A stretch of DNA of 64,000 nucleotides from Anastatus disparis (Eukaryota > Arthropoda > Insecta > Hymenoptera > Eupelmidae). The stretch spans positions 399,501 through 463,500 of the forward strand of contig JAFFSR010000249.1 of assembly GCA_017163975.1 (NCBI GenBank), given 5' to 3'. The translations under genes were made by a program, and so were the position numbers. Positions within the stretch are counted from its first letter, which is position 1. Every line of letters starts with the position of its first letter. The notes beneath the pieces are model-generated. The model saw only the letters and a list, made by a program, of their open reading frames with translations. It was not told where the DNA came from and searched no databases. Positions 32,791 to 44,956 of the stretch are shown piece after piece.

Positions 32791-34657
32791 ATTCGCGTAA
32801 AACAAACCTAAATTCATGCAATTTATTTTCTCACTATATCTCACACGTTTCTCATCAAATGATCGGTGCAAAAATTTCCTTTTACGTTTTTTCCCAGTGG
32901 TTTTACAATCTCTTTTCAACATCCAGCAGTTATCAGCCAGCATACTAGTATCCCACCTACCTTGATAATACTTCTCAATTACTTTAATGTCTTGGTGAAA
33001 ACGTTCTTCCTGTTCTTTACTATAATCTCCACAGTTGTCAGAAAAACTATCCAAGTGATTGTGTAGGAAATGTAACTCATAATTCATTGGGCAACCCATT
33101 TTCCCAAAGTTCTTAACCATTTTGGATACAATTTCTTTGTAATTTGGGCTTCTGCGATTACCCAAGAAGTTTTCGGTAACTTTCTGAAAGCTAAGCCATG
33201 CAGCTCTTTCAATGTTTGTCTTGGAACTAATAAACTGATCATCAGACATCATTTACCTAATTTCTGGGCCATCAAAAATATCTTCTTCCACTGACCATCT
33301 TTATTTGAAGCCTTAACGAATTGTTTCATTACACCAAGTTTTATGTGTAATTGCGGAAGGACTTTTTTCGGGTCAACCAATGGAGTAGCTATAACGTTAC
33401 TTTTTTCGACTTCAAGAGATGTTCTTTTAGGCCATTTATGATTTGTATAGTGCTTTGCACGGTCTCTACTATCCCATAAGCACAAGAACTATGGCGTCTT
33501 CGTAAATCCAGACTATCCTAAAAATATTCCAGAAACTTTCAAATTGCCACATATAAGCCATTTATACTTGTCATACTGAATTTTTTGTATTATAATTTTC
33601 AGATTGTCATATGTTTTCTTCATTGTAGTGGAGTGCGCTATTGGAACTGAGGCATAGTGGTTCCTGTTGTGTAGTAATACAGCTTTTAAACTTTTGTTTG
33701 ATACGTCTATGAACAAATTTCCATTCTTCGACCTTATATACATTAGGCTTAATGTCATTCATCGAACCTTCTACATCTTCACAATATACTATTTTATCGC
33801 CATCATGATTTATTTCTTCGAAATATGGTTTGAAACTTTTGCTTCTTGTTCTGTAAAAAGATATTTTAGTAGAATTTGCCAACTTATTCATGGCTTTTAA
33901 AGATGAAGCTAAATGTTCTGCGCCATCTTTAGGTAAGTTGAGCTCTGTAACTAAGTCGTTTAGCTTATTTTGAGTCCATAACTTTACGCTTTCGTCTTTT
34001 TGGCCCGCTGGAAGGAAAAGGTTGTCATCGACGTCATCATCATCATCATCACCGTTATTTTCAATTTCTTCATAACTATCGCTTTCATAGGATTTATCTT
34101 TTAGATCATTCTTATCAATTGTATCTCCATGAATGCTGTCATGGACTTTGTTGTTATCTTTATCATCATGTTTTTCATCGTCGGAATCTGATTCAATTGA
34201 TAACCTCTCAAGAAAATCTAATTCTTCATCTTTTCCCGTTTTTTCGATAGGTTTTTTTTACAGAAATAACATCAGCATAATTTACTGTAGTTTTGTTCTT
34301 ACTATTCATTCCAATAATTTTGGTGTTACAGAAGTAACAATCCTCTATTCTATCTGGTTGATACCATTCCATTGGGCTATCAAATTGAACTTTGTCATCT
34401 TCTTTTGTTTTATCCCACATGCAAAGCATTTGGCGACATTGTTCGCAGATACTACATAGAGTCCACTTTTCTATATTTACATCGGTTTTCAATTTAAAGC
34501 AGGTTTTGTAAATGTTTTGAAGATTTTCATTGAAATGTCTTCGAGATTTTAGCGGAGTGAATACTCCACAAACAAAACAAAAAAGACTTCTGTTTTTTGG
34601 ACAAATATGCCCTCGAGATGTAGAAGGTGAATGATCCATGGTCTTTAACATAACTCC
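32767..34657 (-). pseudogene. Transposon protein, left copy (zinc-motif N-terminus to C-terminus, frameshifted)
   Basis: From about 34640 downward: Cys-rich N-terminus (LFCFVCGVF, CSICEQCRQMLCMWD, DCYFCNTK), an acidic stretch (DDDDDDVDDNLFLPAGQKD), then KPYFEEINHDGDKIVYC, LFIDVSNKSLKAVLLHN, LCLWDSRDRAKHYTNHKWP, PLVDPKK and the conserved NCGDYSKEQEERFHQDIK block. Many arthropod and cnidarian genomes carry uncharacterised proteins with these blocks. I know of no assigned transposase superfamily with certainty. Frameshifts occur near 34250, 33720 and 33510. About 100 bp (present at 36520-36620 on the right) is missing near 33250. Confidence 0.75.
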
Positions 34658-34659
34658 GC

Positions 34660-35373
34660 ACGTTAGGGATCCTGGTCTGATCGCAGGTGAGTCTGCTGTT
34701 CCGGAGGTGATAACTCTTATACCTCTCCGGAGCTAAGTATAAGAGCTTTCCGACTTTCACAAGGACAATTTGAACCTGTCGTCGGACACACTACAGCTTC
34801 ATCCTTACACCCTAACGTCCCTCTGCAAGGCAGTGCACTTTCACTGGTATCGTTATCTCGACAAGCTTACGAGCGGATCATTTCACATATCCCCATTTGG
34901 GCAGTGTCACCGTCACAGTTGTTGTCGAGGCAGCAGGTAAAGGTTATTTTAATGAAAAAAAAATTCATGTTTAAATTTTTCTTATTTATTTAAATGTATA
35001 TTTATACAATTAAAAAAGACACGCTAATTTTTAACAAAATTCTTCACGTATCACAGAAAACTAATGCATTTGAAATTGTATAATGTACGATCTCACAAAT
35101 AAGAGAAAATTAAATATGATCTTTTATTCTTTAAAGTAACCTTGTATTCAATTAAAATTATTCAATATTTTACAACAACCCTAAGATACCCTGGATTAGG
35201 TTTATTTTGAATGAAATTAATATATTCGACCTTAAAATTACCTTTGTATATTTGACTTTAAAATCACTTTTGTAGATTTGACCTTGAAATAACCTTGATC
35301 CTGATGTGATGGGTCGAACGGACTACGAATTCTGATTCAGCGACCTCAAAAACATAAGCTGTTCATGGTCTAG
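34660..35373. other. Spacer between the two transposon copies
   Basis: 34660-34940 is GC-richer and probably the leader of the left (minus-strand) gene. 34950-35190 is AT-rich. About 35200-35373 is a terminal unit of the same element (TTGACCTTGAAATAACC ... GACCTCAAAAACATAA ... GGTCTAGTC). Confidence 0.6.
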
Positions 35374-37093
35374 TCAACATGATAACGAAGATAATGACGA
35401 AGAAGAAGATGACAAAGTTAAATTTGATAGCCGAATGGAATGGTATCGAGCAGATGGAAGAGAGGATTGTTACTGCTGCCACACCGAAATTATTGAAATT
35501 AATAGTAAACGTAAAACAAATGCAAATTATGGTGATGTCATTTCTGTTAAAATACCTATCGAAAAAACGAGAAGAGAAGAAGAAATAGATCTTCTTGAGA
35601 GTTTATCAATTGAATCAAATTCCAACGATGAAAAACATGATGATAAAGATAACAACGAAGTCCATGACAGCATTCATGAAGATACAATTGATAATAATGA
35701 TTTAAAAGATAAATCCTATGAAAGCGATAGTTATGAAGAAACTGAAAATTACGATGATGATGATGATGATGACGACGATGACAACCTTTTCCTTCCGGCG
35801 GGTCAAAAAGACAAAAGCGTAAAGTTATGGACTCAAAATAAACTAAACGACTTAGTTAGAAAGCTCAACTTACCTAAAGATGGAGCAGAACATTTAGCTT
35901 CATCTTTAAAAGCCATGAATCAGTTGGCAAATTCTACTAAAATATCTTTTTACAAAACAAAAAGCAAAAGTTTCAAACCATATTTTGAAGAAATAAATCA
36001 TGATGGCGATAAAATAGTATATTGTAGAGATGTGAAAGGTTTGATGAATGACATTAATCCTAATGTATATAAAGTCGAAGAATGGAGATTGTTCATAGAT
36101 GTATCAAACAAAAGTTTAAAAGCTGTATTACTACACAACAGTAACTACTATGCCTCAGTTCCTATAGCGCATACCACTACAATGAAGGAAACATATGACA
36201 ATCTCAAAATTATACTATCCAAAATTCAGTATGACAAACATAAACGGCTTCTATCTGGCAATTTGAAAGATTCCGGAATATTGTTATCACAGCAGTCTGG
36301 ATTTACAAAGACGCCATGTTTCTTGTGCTTATGGGATAGAAGAGACCGTGCAAAGCACTATACAAATCATAAATGGCCCTGAAGACAATCACTCGAAGTC
36401 GGAAAGAGTAACGTTATAGTTACTTCATTGGTTAACCCAAAAAAAGTTTTCATTCCGCCATTACACATAAAACTTGGTGTAATGAAACAATTCGTTAAGG
36501 CTTCAAATGAAGATTGTCAGTACTTCAAATACTTGAGAAGCAAGTTTCCGAATAAATTAGATGCGCAATTGAAGGAAAGTATTTTTGATGGTCCAGAAAT
36601 TAGCAAAATGATGTCTGATGATCAGTTTATTAGTTCCATGACAAACATTGAAAGAGCTGCATGGCTTAGCTTTCAGAAAGTTACCGAAAACTTCTTGGGT
36701 AATCGCAGAAGCCCAAATTACAAAGAAATTGTATCCAAAATGGTTAAGAACTTTGGGAAAATGGGTTGCCCAATGAATTATGAGTTACATTTCCTACACA
36801 ATCACTTGGATAGTTTTTCTGACAACTGTGGAGATTATAGTAAAGAACAGGGAGAACGTTTTCACCAAGACATTAAAGTAATTGAGAAGTATTATCAAGG
36901 TAGGTGGGATACTAGTATGCTGGCTGATAACTGCTGGATGTTGAAAAGAGATTGTAAAACCACTGGGAAAAAACGTAAAAGGAAATTTTTGCACCGATCA
37001 TTTGATGAGAAACGTGTGAGATATAGTGAGAAAAAAAATGGTATGAAATTTGGTTTAAGTTACGCAAATTTTGTATATTTTACCTTAAATTAA
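35374..37093 (+). pseudogene. Transposon protein, right copy (N-terminus missing, one stop)
   Basis: The frame opens before ATG 35435 (MEWYRADGREDCYCCHTEII) and runs to 36382. The stop TGA at 36380-36382 replaces the Lys codon of NHKWPK in the left copy. The same frame continues from 36383 to the TAA at 37091, giving PPLHIKLGVMKQFVKASNED and NCGDYSKEQGERFHQDIKVI. Apart from that stop the ~550 codons look intact. The Cys-rich N-terminal part seen in the left copy is absent: the sequence is joined to a terminal repeat at about 35373. A nucleic-acid role is inferred from the zinc motifs and context only. Confidence 0.8.
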
Positions 37094-37094
37094 C

Positions 37095-37650
37095 CATCGC
37101 TCTGAGGTGATGGGGTCAAACGGACCTTGGAATCGGATTCAGCGATCTTAAAAACATAAATATATACTGTTAAAATATGGTTCCCACTAATTTCATAGAT
37201 TTGACCTTGAAATGACCTTGACCCTGAAGTCATGGAGTCAAACGGACCACGGATTCGGATTCAGCGATTCCACAAACATAAATATATACTGTTAAAATAT
37301 GGTTCACACTATTGTTGTAGATTTGACCTTCAAATGACTTTGACCCTGAGGTCATGGGGTCAAACGGACCACGGATTCAGATTCAGCGACTCCAAAAACA
37401 TCAATACATACTGATAAAATATGGATCCCGCTAATTTCGTAGATTTGACCTTCAAATGACCTTGACCCTGAGGTCATGGGGTCAAACCGACCACGGATTT
37501 GGATTCAGCGACCCCAAAAACATAAATATATACTGTTAAAATATGGTTCCCGCTAATTTCGTAGATTTGACCTTTAAATGACTTTGACCCAGAGGTGATG
37601 GGGTCAAACTGACCACGGATTTGGATTTAGCGATTTTAAAAACATAAGAT
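37095..37650. repeat. Terminal array, right: five ~121-bp units
   Basis: Inverted relative to the left array. Units carry TGACCTTGACCCTGAGGTCA, GGGGTCAAACGGACCACGG and ATATACTGTTAAAATATGGT. Unit identity is about 85-95 percent by eye. Confidence 0.88.
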
Positions 37651-37700
37651 GTATATGATCTGGTCTGTGGGTTTTGACACTTTTTTTTGTGCGCTGTGTT

Positions 37701-38660
37701 ATTATCCATAAATTATCAATCATCACGCAATAGATATCGACAATTCATGATAAAAATAAGAAAAAAGTATCAGGCTATTATAAAAACTATTCTACCTCTT
37801 GCGATTGGTTGTTTTTGACATTCATTGTAAATACGCCCAAGTTGCGTATATAACTGAGAACAACTGTGTATGTATATATATATATACATACATATGCAAA
37901 TCATATGTAAATATAAATATTTTTCAAAATCGAATATATTATATTGAAAGATACTTATTATTTAAAAATCATTATTCATAAATTATCAATTATTACGCAA
38001 TGAATATTGATAATTTATGATAAAAAATTATAAAAAGTATCAAGCTATTATAAAAAAGAAAGAGGTATACCATCCGTTATTTTGACAGTAGATGTGTATG
38101 TAATACAATAATTCACAATTTATATACTAAGGATATTACCTAATATCGATATTTATTAATAGTTTGAGTACGTATGCAAATTGGGTGCATATGCAAATTA
38201 AGTGTATGTATAAAGTATGTAAAGTACAAAGATGTAAGAAGTATAATAGCTATTACTACGACAATGTGGAATGGGTGTTCTTAAGAGATGCACTCAAGTC
38301 ATTCGTTGTAATAAGATCACCCGAAGTTTGATAACGCGACACGAGAGACGAATGAGATTGCATAATACACGCCTTAAAGAAAAAAGTCCCACCTTCTTAT
38401 AAGCGAAATAATGGTAACCCGAGTTTTAATTATGTACATGCTAACTAAATATCTTATATAAAATTTTTAATAAATTGTTAATAATTATTAAAGATTATTA
38501 AGAATATTGAATTTCGTACTCACAACTCAGTGGTTCCCACAAAACTGTTGTATTTCTTGCTGCGTTGGAGGTTTAAATATCAAATTATTTTTACAAGTTT
38601 CGACAAGTTAAATATTATATTTTTACGCGCATGCTCACCCTAAAATTTATGATTTATTCT
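37701..38660. other. Host tandem repeat then AT-rich DNA, no gene
   Basis: 37703-38060 continues the ~270-bp host tandem unit (second copy from 37786). 38060-38640 is AT-rich, with one less AT-rich patch at 38270-38410 of unknown nature. Confidence 0.55.
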
Positions 38661-38663
38661 CGG

Positions 38664-38700
38664 TATAAATAGACAATGACTTACGGTTCTGATATCATTC
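38664..38700 (+). promoter_or_regulatory. TATA box and initiator of the DNA polymerase B gene
   Basis: TATAAATA (38664-38671) is followed 31 bp later by TCATTC (38695-38700), a match to the arthropod initiator TCAKTY, with the A at 38697 as +1. The first ATG (38739) follows 42 bp downstream and opens the gene's frame. The spacing is textbook, which favours a real RNA polymerase II promoter. Confidence 0.7.
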
Positions 38701-38738
38701 TGAGTTTAAACATTGAAACAAGAATAACAAAAAAGAGA

Positions 38739-41700
38739 ATGAATAAAAAAGACTTATAAAATATCTTAGTAGCTATTTTAAATGTGGCTCTCCTTCGTGA
38801 ACCACAAATAAAACTATTTTGTAATTATGCATGGTGCGAAAATTTAAAAACTTGCTCTATTAATGAGCTGTTAGAAAAGATTAAATTCATCATAGGACTT
38901 TGCGGGCTACGTACTTTAGCCTATATGTTTAAGCGAAATATTTTAACCGATAATCAGATACTTGATACAGTTGGTCGTTGTATTAAGAGCAGAGGAATGC
39001 AAGATGCACCTCAAGTCAGATATCTCATGTTACATCATCATGTCACTACAGGTAAGTTATGCATATTTTCTATCATGAATCCAATAACAAATCTAGAAAT
39101 GTATTTTAAAATCACGAAATCGTAGCCAATAATCGTTCAATAATCTATATCTTTTTTATTCACCACTGGAGAATTTCGCGGTATAAGACTTTTTTGTTGA
39201 AAATAAAATAATAAATCCAAAAATATGTTTACGAAAAAATATTGATTTTCAATATCGAACCAATACTCGATAACTTACTTATTTACGGTCAAAAAATTTT
39301 GCAAGCTAATACTTTTATGTTGTAAATACAATGATAAACCCAAAAATAGGTTTCACAAAAAAATACCGATTTCCAATATCGGATCAATAATCTATAGATT
39401 TTTTATTTATGGTCGGAGAATTTCGCGGAATAAGACTTTTTTGTTGTAAATAAAATAATAAATTCAAAAATATATTTTACAAAAAAATATTGATTTCCAA
39501 TATCGGACCAATACTTGATAACTTTCTTATTTACGGTTAAAAAATTTTGCAAGCTAATACTTTTATGTTGCAAATACAATGATAAATCCAAATATATGTT
39601 TTACAAAAAAATATCGATTTCCAATATCGGATCAATAATCTATAGATTTTTTATTTATGGTCGAAGAATTTCGCGGGACAAGACTTTTTTTTGTTTAAAA
39701 TAGTGTAACTTTGATAGATATGATATTAAAAAATTTTCAGACCTGTAAAACATGATGGAGGACATTGGTAGGGATGAATTACTGATAAATCTTCTCTCAG
39801 CAGAAGAACAGCTGCTTAGTTCAAGAGATCCTGCACTACTGCCGCCCACCGAAGAAGTACGAGAAGTTATAGATTCGTTGGATGATCACGTGATTTATGA
39901 TTGTAGTACTCCAAACACGATGTTGGAGGGGGTAATTGCTGATACCGTTTCGCCACCACGACCTAATGAACCGTTGCCTGGTTACTCTTACTGGAATAAC
40001 CAGGATCTACAAACGTCGAATAAAATAGTTTCACCTGAAACTACATTATCTGCAATATCGACACCAGGTACAGAAGATCTCGACTATTAAGATGTATGTA
40101 ATTTTATAATTGTATTAATTCACTGCACGGTATTGTAGACGAATATCTTTAACAGGGAGATGGTACTTCTGCTCAGGAACATATTACCATTCGTGAAGAA
40201 ACTTAGTGATATTACAAACAGTTTAAGCTTCAAGGGCGACAATTAAGAGTGTCGATATTACCTCCGCCAGCTAATGCAAATGTATATGGCTGATTGGAGG
40301 CTGCTATAAACGATTTATATCGTCACGTGTGTGAATATACACAACCATCAGATCATATCAGCATGACTATAAGCTCTGAAAGTTTCGTGCACGGACCTCT
40401 ATGGAATTCTTTTAGACTGCTTCGTGATTTTTCACCGGTAGATTTACTCGAACTGATAACTAGTATAGCGCAGAGTAATGATGGTTTCGAAATTGACGAT
40501 GTTCTGAATTTTAAAGTCAGTACTGTGACTAAACCAGAGGGCCGGGGTCGTGTGTCTCCCACTAGTGAATCAGTTTTTAAGAAATCCATTCTAAATATTG
40601 AAAATAGCGACAGTCTTTGTCTTCCACGCTCGTTAGTCGCTGCTCACGTATACGCCATACGTGGTCAAATGCGTAGTGGAATTTTTCATGACAGATGGAA
40701 TAAAATAAGACATAATACAGCACAATATCAGAAAGTGCAAGCATTGAAACTTGTAAGAGCTGCGAGAGTTACGATACCCGAGAAGGGCTGTGGTATAGAG
40801 GAGATTAAATTATTTCAAGAATATTATGCACTCTTTGGAGTCACAATCGTTGTTTATTCATTTCAAAATTTTGCTCGTGGATATAGGCCGCTTTACGATG
40901 GTACACGTTTCGTACACGACGTTGGTAATGTCGTTAGACATACTCTAAATATCATGTATTATGAAAATTCCAGACATTACCAGCCAATTTTAAATTCACT
41001 CGCAGCGGCTGGGAGTCGAGGCTACTGCATACCTTGCAATAAAAAATTTAGTCATACGAAAAATCATAAATATGAACAAAAATGCTATAAATGGTTACAG
41101 AAGCCTCCTTGTGATATAAATCAGGAAAAAAAATGCTTTCAATGTAGCAGAGATTTTTACGGTACCGTTCGTTTTGAAAATTATAAAAATTCAAAATCTT
41201 TTGATGGTTCTCGGTCGGTATGCGAGAGTATAAAAATTTGTCATGTATGTAGCATCAACGATAAAGAACCACATGATTGTAATGCGACATTTTGTAAAAT
41301 ATGTAATGGCAAAAGACCAAGAGAACATCTTTGTTACATGCAACCTATTGTCGATAAAAAAGGATTCATGATGAATAAAAAAACAATTCTTTATTTATTT
41401 TATGATTTTGAGACTCAGCAATCAGATAGCATCTTAGGCTGTAAGACTGAAAAAGTAAGGCTGCATGTACCAAATTTGTGTGTTGTCCAGCAAGTGTGTA
41501 GTTACTGTTTGAACGATGAAAATGTATCAAATTCTTGCGAAGTATGTGGGATGCGCGAGTATGTGTTTGAAATTGACCCCGTGAAACAGCTGGTCGATTT
41601 GGCCTTGGCACCAAGAAAAAATTTCAAACAAATTATTTATATAGCACACAATGCGCAGGGTTTTGATGCACAATTTATTTTTAAACATTTAACAGAACGT

Positions 41701-43749
41701 AAAGATCTCAGAAATAAGCCAAATGTAATTTTAAACGGGTCAAAAATAATCATAATGGAAATTTTATCGGTTAAATTCATAGATAGTTTGAATTATCTAC
41801 ATATGAGTTTAGCTGCACTACCAAAAGCTTACGGTCTTGTTAATATCGAGAAAGGTACGTTCCCTCATCTTTTTAATACACCGGAAAATCAGAATTACGT
41901 GGGAGAAATGTCACCGATATGCACTTTTTCGCCAGATTCGATGAAGATCGAAGAGCGACGCGAATTTATGCAATGGTATAACGAAAAAAAGCTGAAAATT
42001 ATATATTAAATTTTAGAAATGAAATTATAAAATACTGTAAGCAAGATGTAAAAATTTTACGTTTAGCATGTCTGGTTTTTCGCAAGACCTTCATCGAATG
42101 TGGTAATACAGATCCATTTGTAGAGTGCGCCACCATCGCATCTTCTTGCATGCGTGTATATAGAAACAAATTTTTACAAAAAGATACAATAGGTATTATA
42201 CCTCAAGGTGGTTATAGACAAGCAAATAAACAGTCTATAAAGGCGATGCGATGGTTGTGCTGGATGGAAAATGTGCTGAATCGACAAATTCAGTATACCG
42301 TTCGTGCACGAGAAATGAAGCTTCCTGAAGGCCCTCTAGTGGACGGCTATTGCGTACTTAAAAATGGAAAGAAAATTGTTTTACAATTTCACGGGTGTTA
42401 TTGGCATATCTGTGTCTGGTGTTACACAATAAACCGAGACCTGAGGCTCGTAAACGATGAAAATATGGACAAACGTTTCGAGAGAACTGCGCAGATATCA
42501 GAAAAAATACGAGTCCATGGTTATGAACTTATCGAAAAGTGGGAGTGTGATTTCGATCGAGAGTATTTGGAAAACGAGAATATAAAATCGTACATTGAAG
42601 ATAAGACACAAAAATGGCACGCGCCGTTAAATCCTCGAGAAGCATTTTTTGGCGGACGAATGGGCAATACAGTCAAAATTTACGATGCAAAAGAGGACGA
42701 AAAAATAAAATACGTGGACGTGTGTTCGTTGTATCCGTATATTTGTAAATATGGGCGATATCCCATTAGTCGCCTAACTCTTTACGTGGGCGAGGATGAG
42801 TGTCGCACTCTCGTGGGTCAAACGTATGACATAAGTCACGTTGAAGGTCTTATTAAATGTAAAGTATTGCTGCCGCGAAATTTATATCATGCAGTACTCC
42901 CCGTTAAAATGCATAATAAGCTGTTATTTCTACTATGTCAAACATGCGTTGAATCGTTGTATAGCACAGATTGTGATCAAGAAAATGTTGATGATCGAGT
43001 TTTTACCGGTACGTGGGTGACTGACGAGTTAAAAAAAGCCGTTCAAATGGGCTATGTAATCAGAAAAATATTTGAAATATGGTCTTATAAAATTACTCAG
43101 TACAACAAAGCTACGGGTCAGAGTGGCCTATCTCCAACTTATATTGACTCAATTTTGCCGATCGACGATACGACAATTTACGTAAGCTGGCACAACACAG
43201 AAGCGGCTGTCGAGCCATTGGCATTATGTAACGTTGTAGTAGCCACCTACACCACAGCTCTAGCACGTTTAAGACTTTACGAAGAATTGAAACCATTGGG
43301 TAAACGCGTGTTGTATTACGATACTGATTCTATTGTATATGTAAGTCGCATGGGTGAGTACGATACGGAAACAGGGCCGTTCTTGGGTGACTTAACCGAC
43401 GAATTAGCCTATTATGGCCATGGTACGAGTATTTCATCATTCGCCTCTGGGGGACCAAAATTTTACGGGTACAAATATTTGACGCCAGATGGCGTCGAAG
43501 GGTGCGTTTGCAAAATCAAAGGCATCAGACTTGATTCGTCGGTAATTTAAAAAATAAACTTTGATTCCATACGGAAACTTGTTACCGGCAAAATGCCACC
43601 ACTTTTTGCTAATTACGATGCTATAAGACGTACACAATTTCATGATGTTTGTAACACGACCTGAATGTAAAATATGTGAACCCGTATATTTGAAGAGACT
43701 ATTTGTAAATAACGAGCTTAGTCTTCCATACGGGTATAAATCTAATTAA
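38739..43749 (+). pseudogene. Polinton/Maverick-like protein-primed-type DNA polymerase B, 3 exons, decayed
   Basis: Exons 38739-39051, 39741-40093 and 40156-43749 keep one frame across both introns (donors GTAAGT and GTATGT; acceptors TTTTCAG and AACAG). Exon 3 holds an OTU-like LCLPRSLV/HYQP region, Cys-rich zinc ribbons (41030-41340), exonuclease motifs FYDFETQ (41398-41418), HNAQGFD (41647) and YCKQD (42033), then polymerase motifs DVCSLYP (42717) and YYDTDS (43314). Stops: 38757, 39746, 40088, 40204/40207, 40291, 43548. Frameshifts: A-run at 41984-41990 and near 43645. The C-terminus VTRPECK...LPYGYKSN ends at 43749. Motif B is missing: YID (43140) joins directly to ILPIDD. This family replicates linear mobile elements. 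The copy is non-functional. Confidence 0.85.
39128..39705. repeat. Intronic satellite: five ~125-bp units of two alternating types
   Basis: Type 1 units carry GGAGAATTTCGCGG(T/A)ATAAGAC, type 2 units carry AAAAAATTTTGCAAGCTAATAC. They alternate 1-2-1-2-1 and share CAATATCGGA(T/C)CAATA and AAAATATGTTTTACAAAAAA. This fills the 689-bp first intron of the polymerase gene up to about 35 bp from its acceptor. Confidence 0.85.
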
Positions 43750-43792
43750 ATAATAAATAAATGTTGATATATTATTACCAAAGTAAAAATAT

Positions 43793-43832
<40 letters not shown>

Positions 43833-44956
43833 TTATGGAATTAAAACAGAAACAATTTTGTAATAAATTTTATAATTTATTGAAATTAAAAAATAATATA
43901 ACAAAATAATAAATTTATTTTCTGTTAATTAAGTAGTCGTTAATTTTTTTCATAATTATAGGTTCCAGAATAATCTTCATTCTTTCCACTCTCATTTTAA
44001 ATCTCTCTCTGTCACGAGCCACCTGCTCTCACTCTTTACGTCGCGCTGCACGACTCGCATAATCCCACACACGTATCACGTGAATATCCGGTCTACCTTC
44101 CTTGAAATGCACCTTTTTTGTTTGATTCATTATTATTTTTTTGCGAGATACGGATAATCACCACGATTCCTCACGACAACTCTTTATAAAATTTTATCAA
44201 AATTTAAGAATTTGAGTCTTTAATGAATTTTTCGTTGAAATTTGATTACCTTTTGCTCAAATTTCTTGACTATAACTTATTTATTTTCACGATACCAAAA
44301 CTTATACAACACTAACCCATAAATGCTGCTGCTTTTTCTTTTATACTGGAAATGCGAGGTGACGAGCAGAGTGTTGATGGTGGTGGGAGGTACAAGTACA
44401 AGGCGAGCACTTCTGAGCAAATAATAGGTTAATACTTGTTGAGATTTTTCAGCTATATAGCTAAAGAGCGAAATAATGCTGGCGTCAGTCAGCTATATGG
44501 CTAATCAGCTAAACGATTGGCTAGCGCCAGCACGATACTGCTCGCACACGTGCACGCCGCCACTGTCCCCCACTCTTGCACGGAGAAAGTTTTGCCTCAA
44601 TAAAGATGATGCGCGTCGCACTAAAAAAAGTGATGCCTTTTGCACCGTGAATCACGAATAATGCTTCGCATTTCATAATTCATGCATCACTTTTTGTAGT
44701 GCATAAGCGCCGAAACACAATGCACGAGGAGGCGGCGCACTGTATTTCGTCGCCTATGGTGGCGCCGCATCGAAAAACTTGATGCATGTTCGATATTTAT
44801 CGTGCATGCGAGCCACTTTTTAAAGCATTTTAAAAACGCACTATTTTTTATGATGTGAAACTTTCTCGGTGTGCTCATCACCACTAATGATCGTATATGT
44901 AGAGTGGTTCAAGGATGTGATGAGGTTAGTAGTAGAAGTTTAGCAGCGGCGGTAAC
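43750..44956. other. Between polymerase and ATPase genes
   Basis: It holds an (AT)n run (about 43796-43832), AT-rich DNA, then a GC-richer part (44320-44950) with a TA-poor leader before the ATPase ATG. Frames such as 44476-44661 have no recognised similarity. Other Polinton genes (integrase, protease, capsid) were not recognised here. Confidence 0.5.

Larger units (their letters stand above)
32163..37700. mobile_element. 5.5-kb inverted pair of unclassified DNA transposons with long terminal arrays
   Basis: The left end CACAGCCCCATACAAAAAAG and the right end (complement CACAGCGCACAAAAAAAAG) are followed by GTGTCAAAAC(T/C)CAC and by five ~121-bp terminal units each side. Inside each arm is the same gene, pointing inward-to-outward in opposite directions (minus at left, plus at right). 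An extra terminal unit in direct orientation at about 35200-35373 abuts the truncated right copy. So the structure looks like two deleted copies head to head rather than one palindrome. The empty site suggests a 3-bp TTA duplication. Confidence 0.8.

Noticed and set aside
32866..33066. Plus-strand frame in the left transposon arm, mirrored at 36794-36994
   Set aside because: It is the antisense shadow of the conserved transposon protein in both arms.
34780..34940. Host gene exon between the two transposon arms
   Set aside because: GC-richer, but it lies where the leader of the left transposon gene is expected and has no supported frame.
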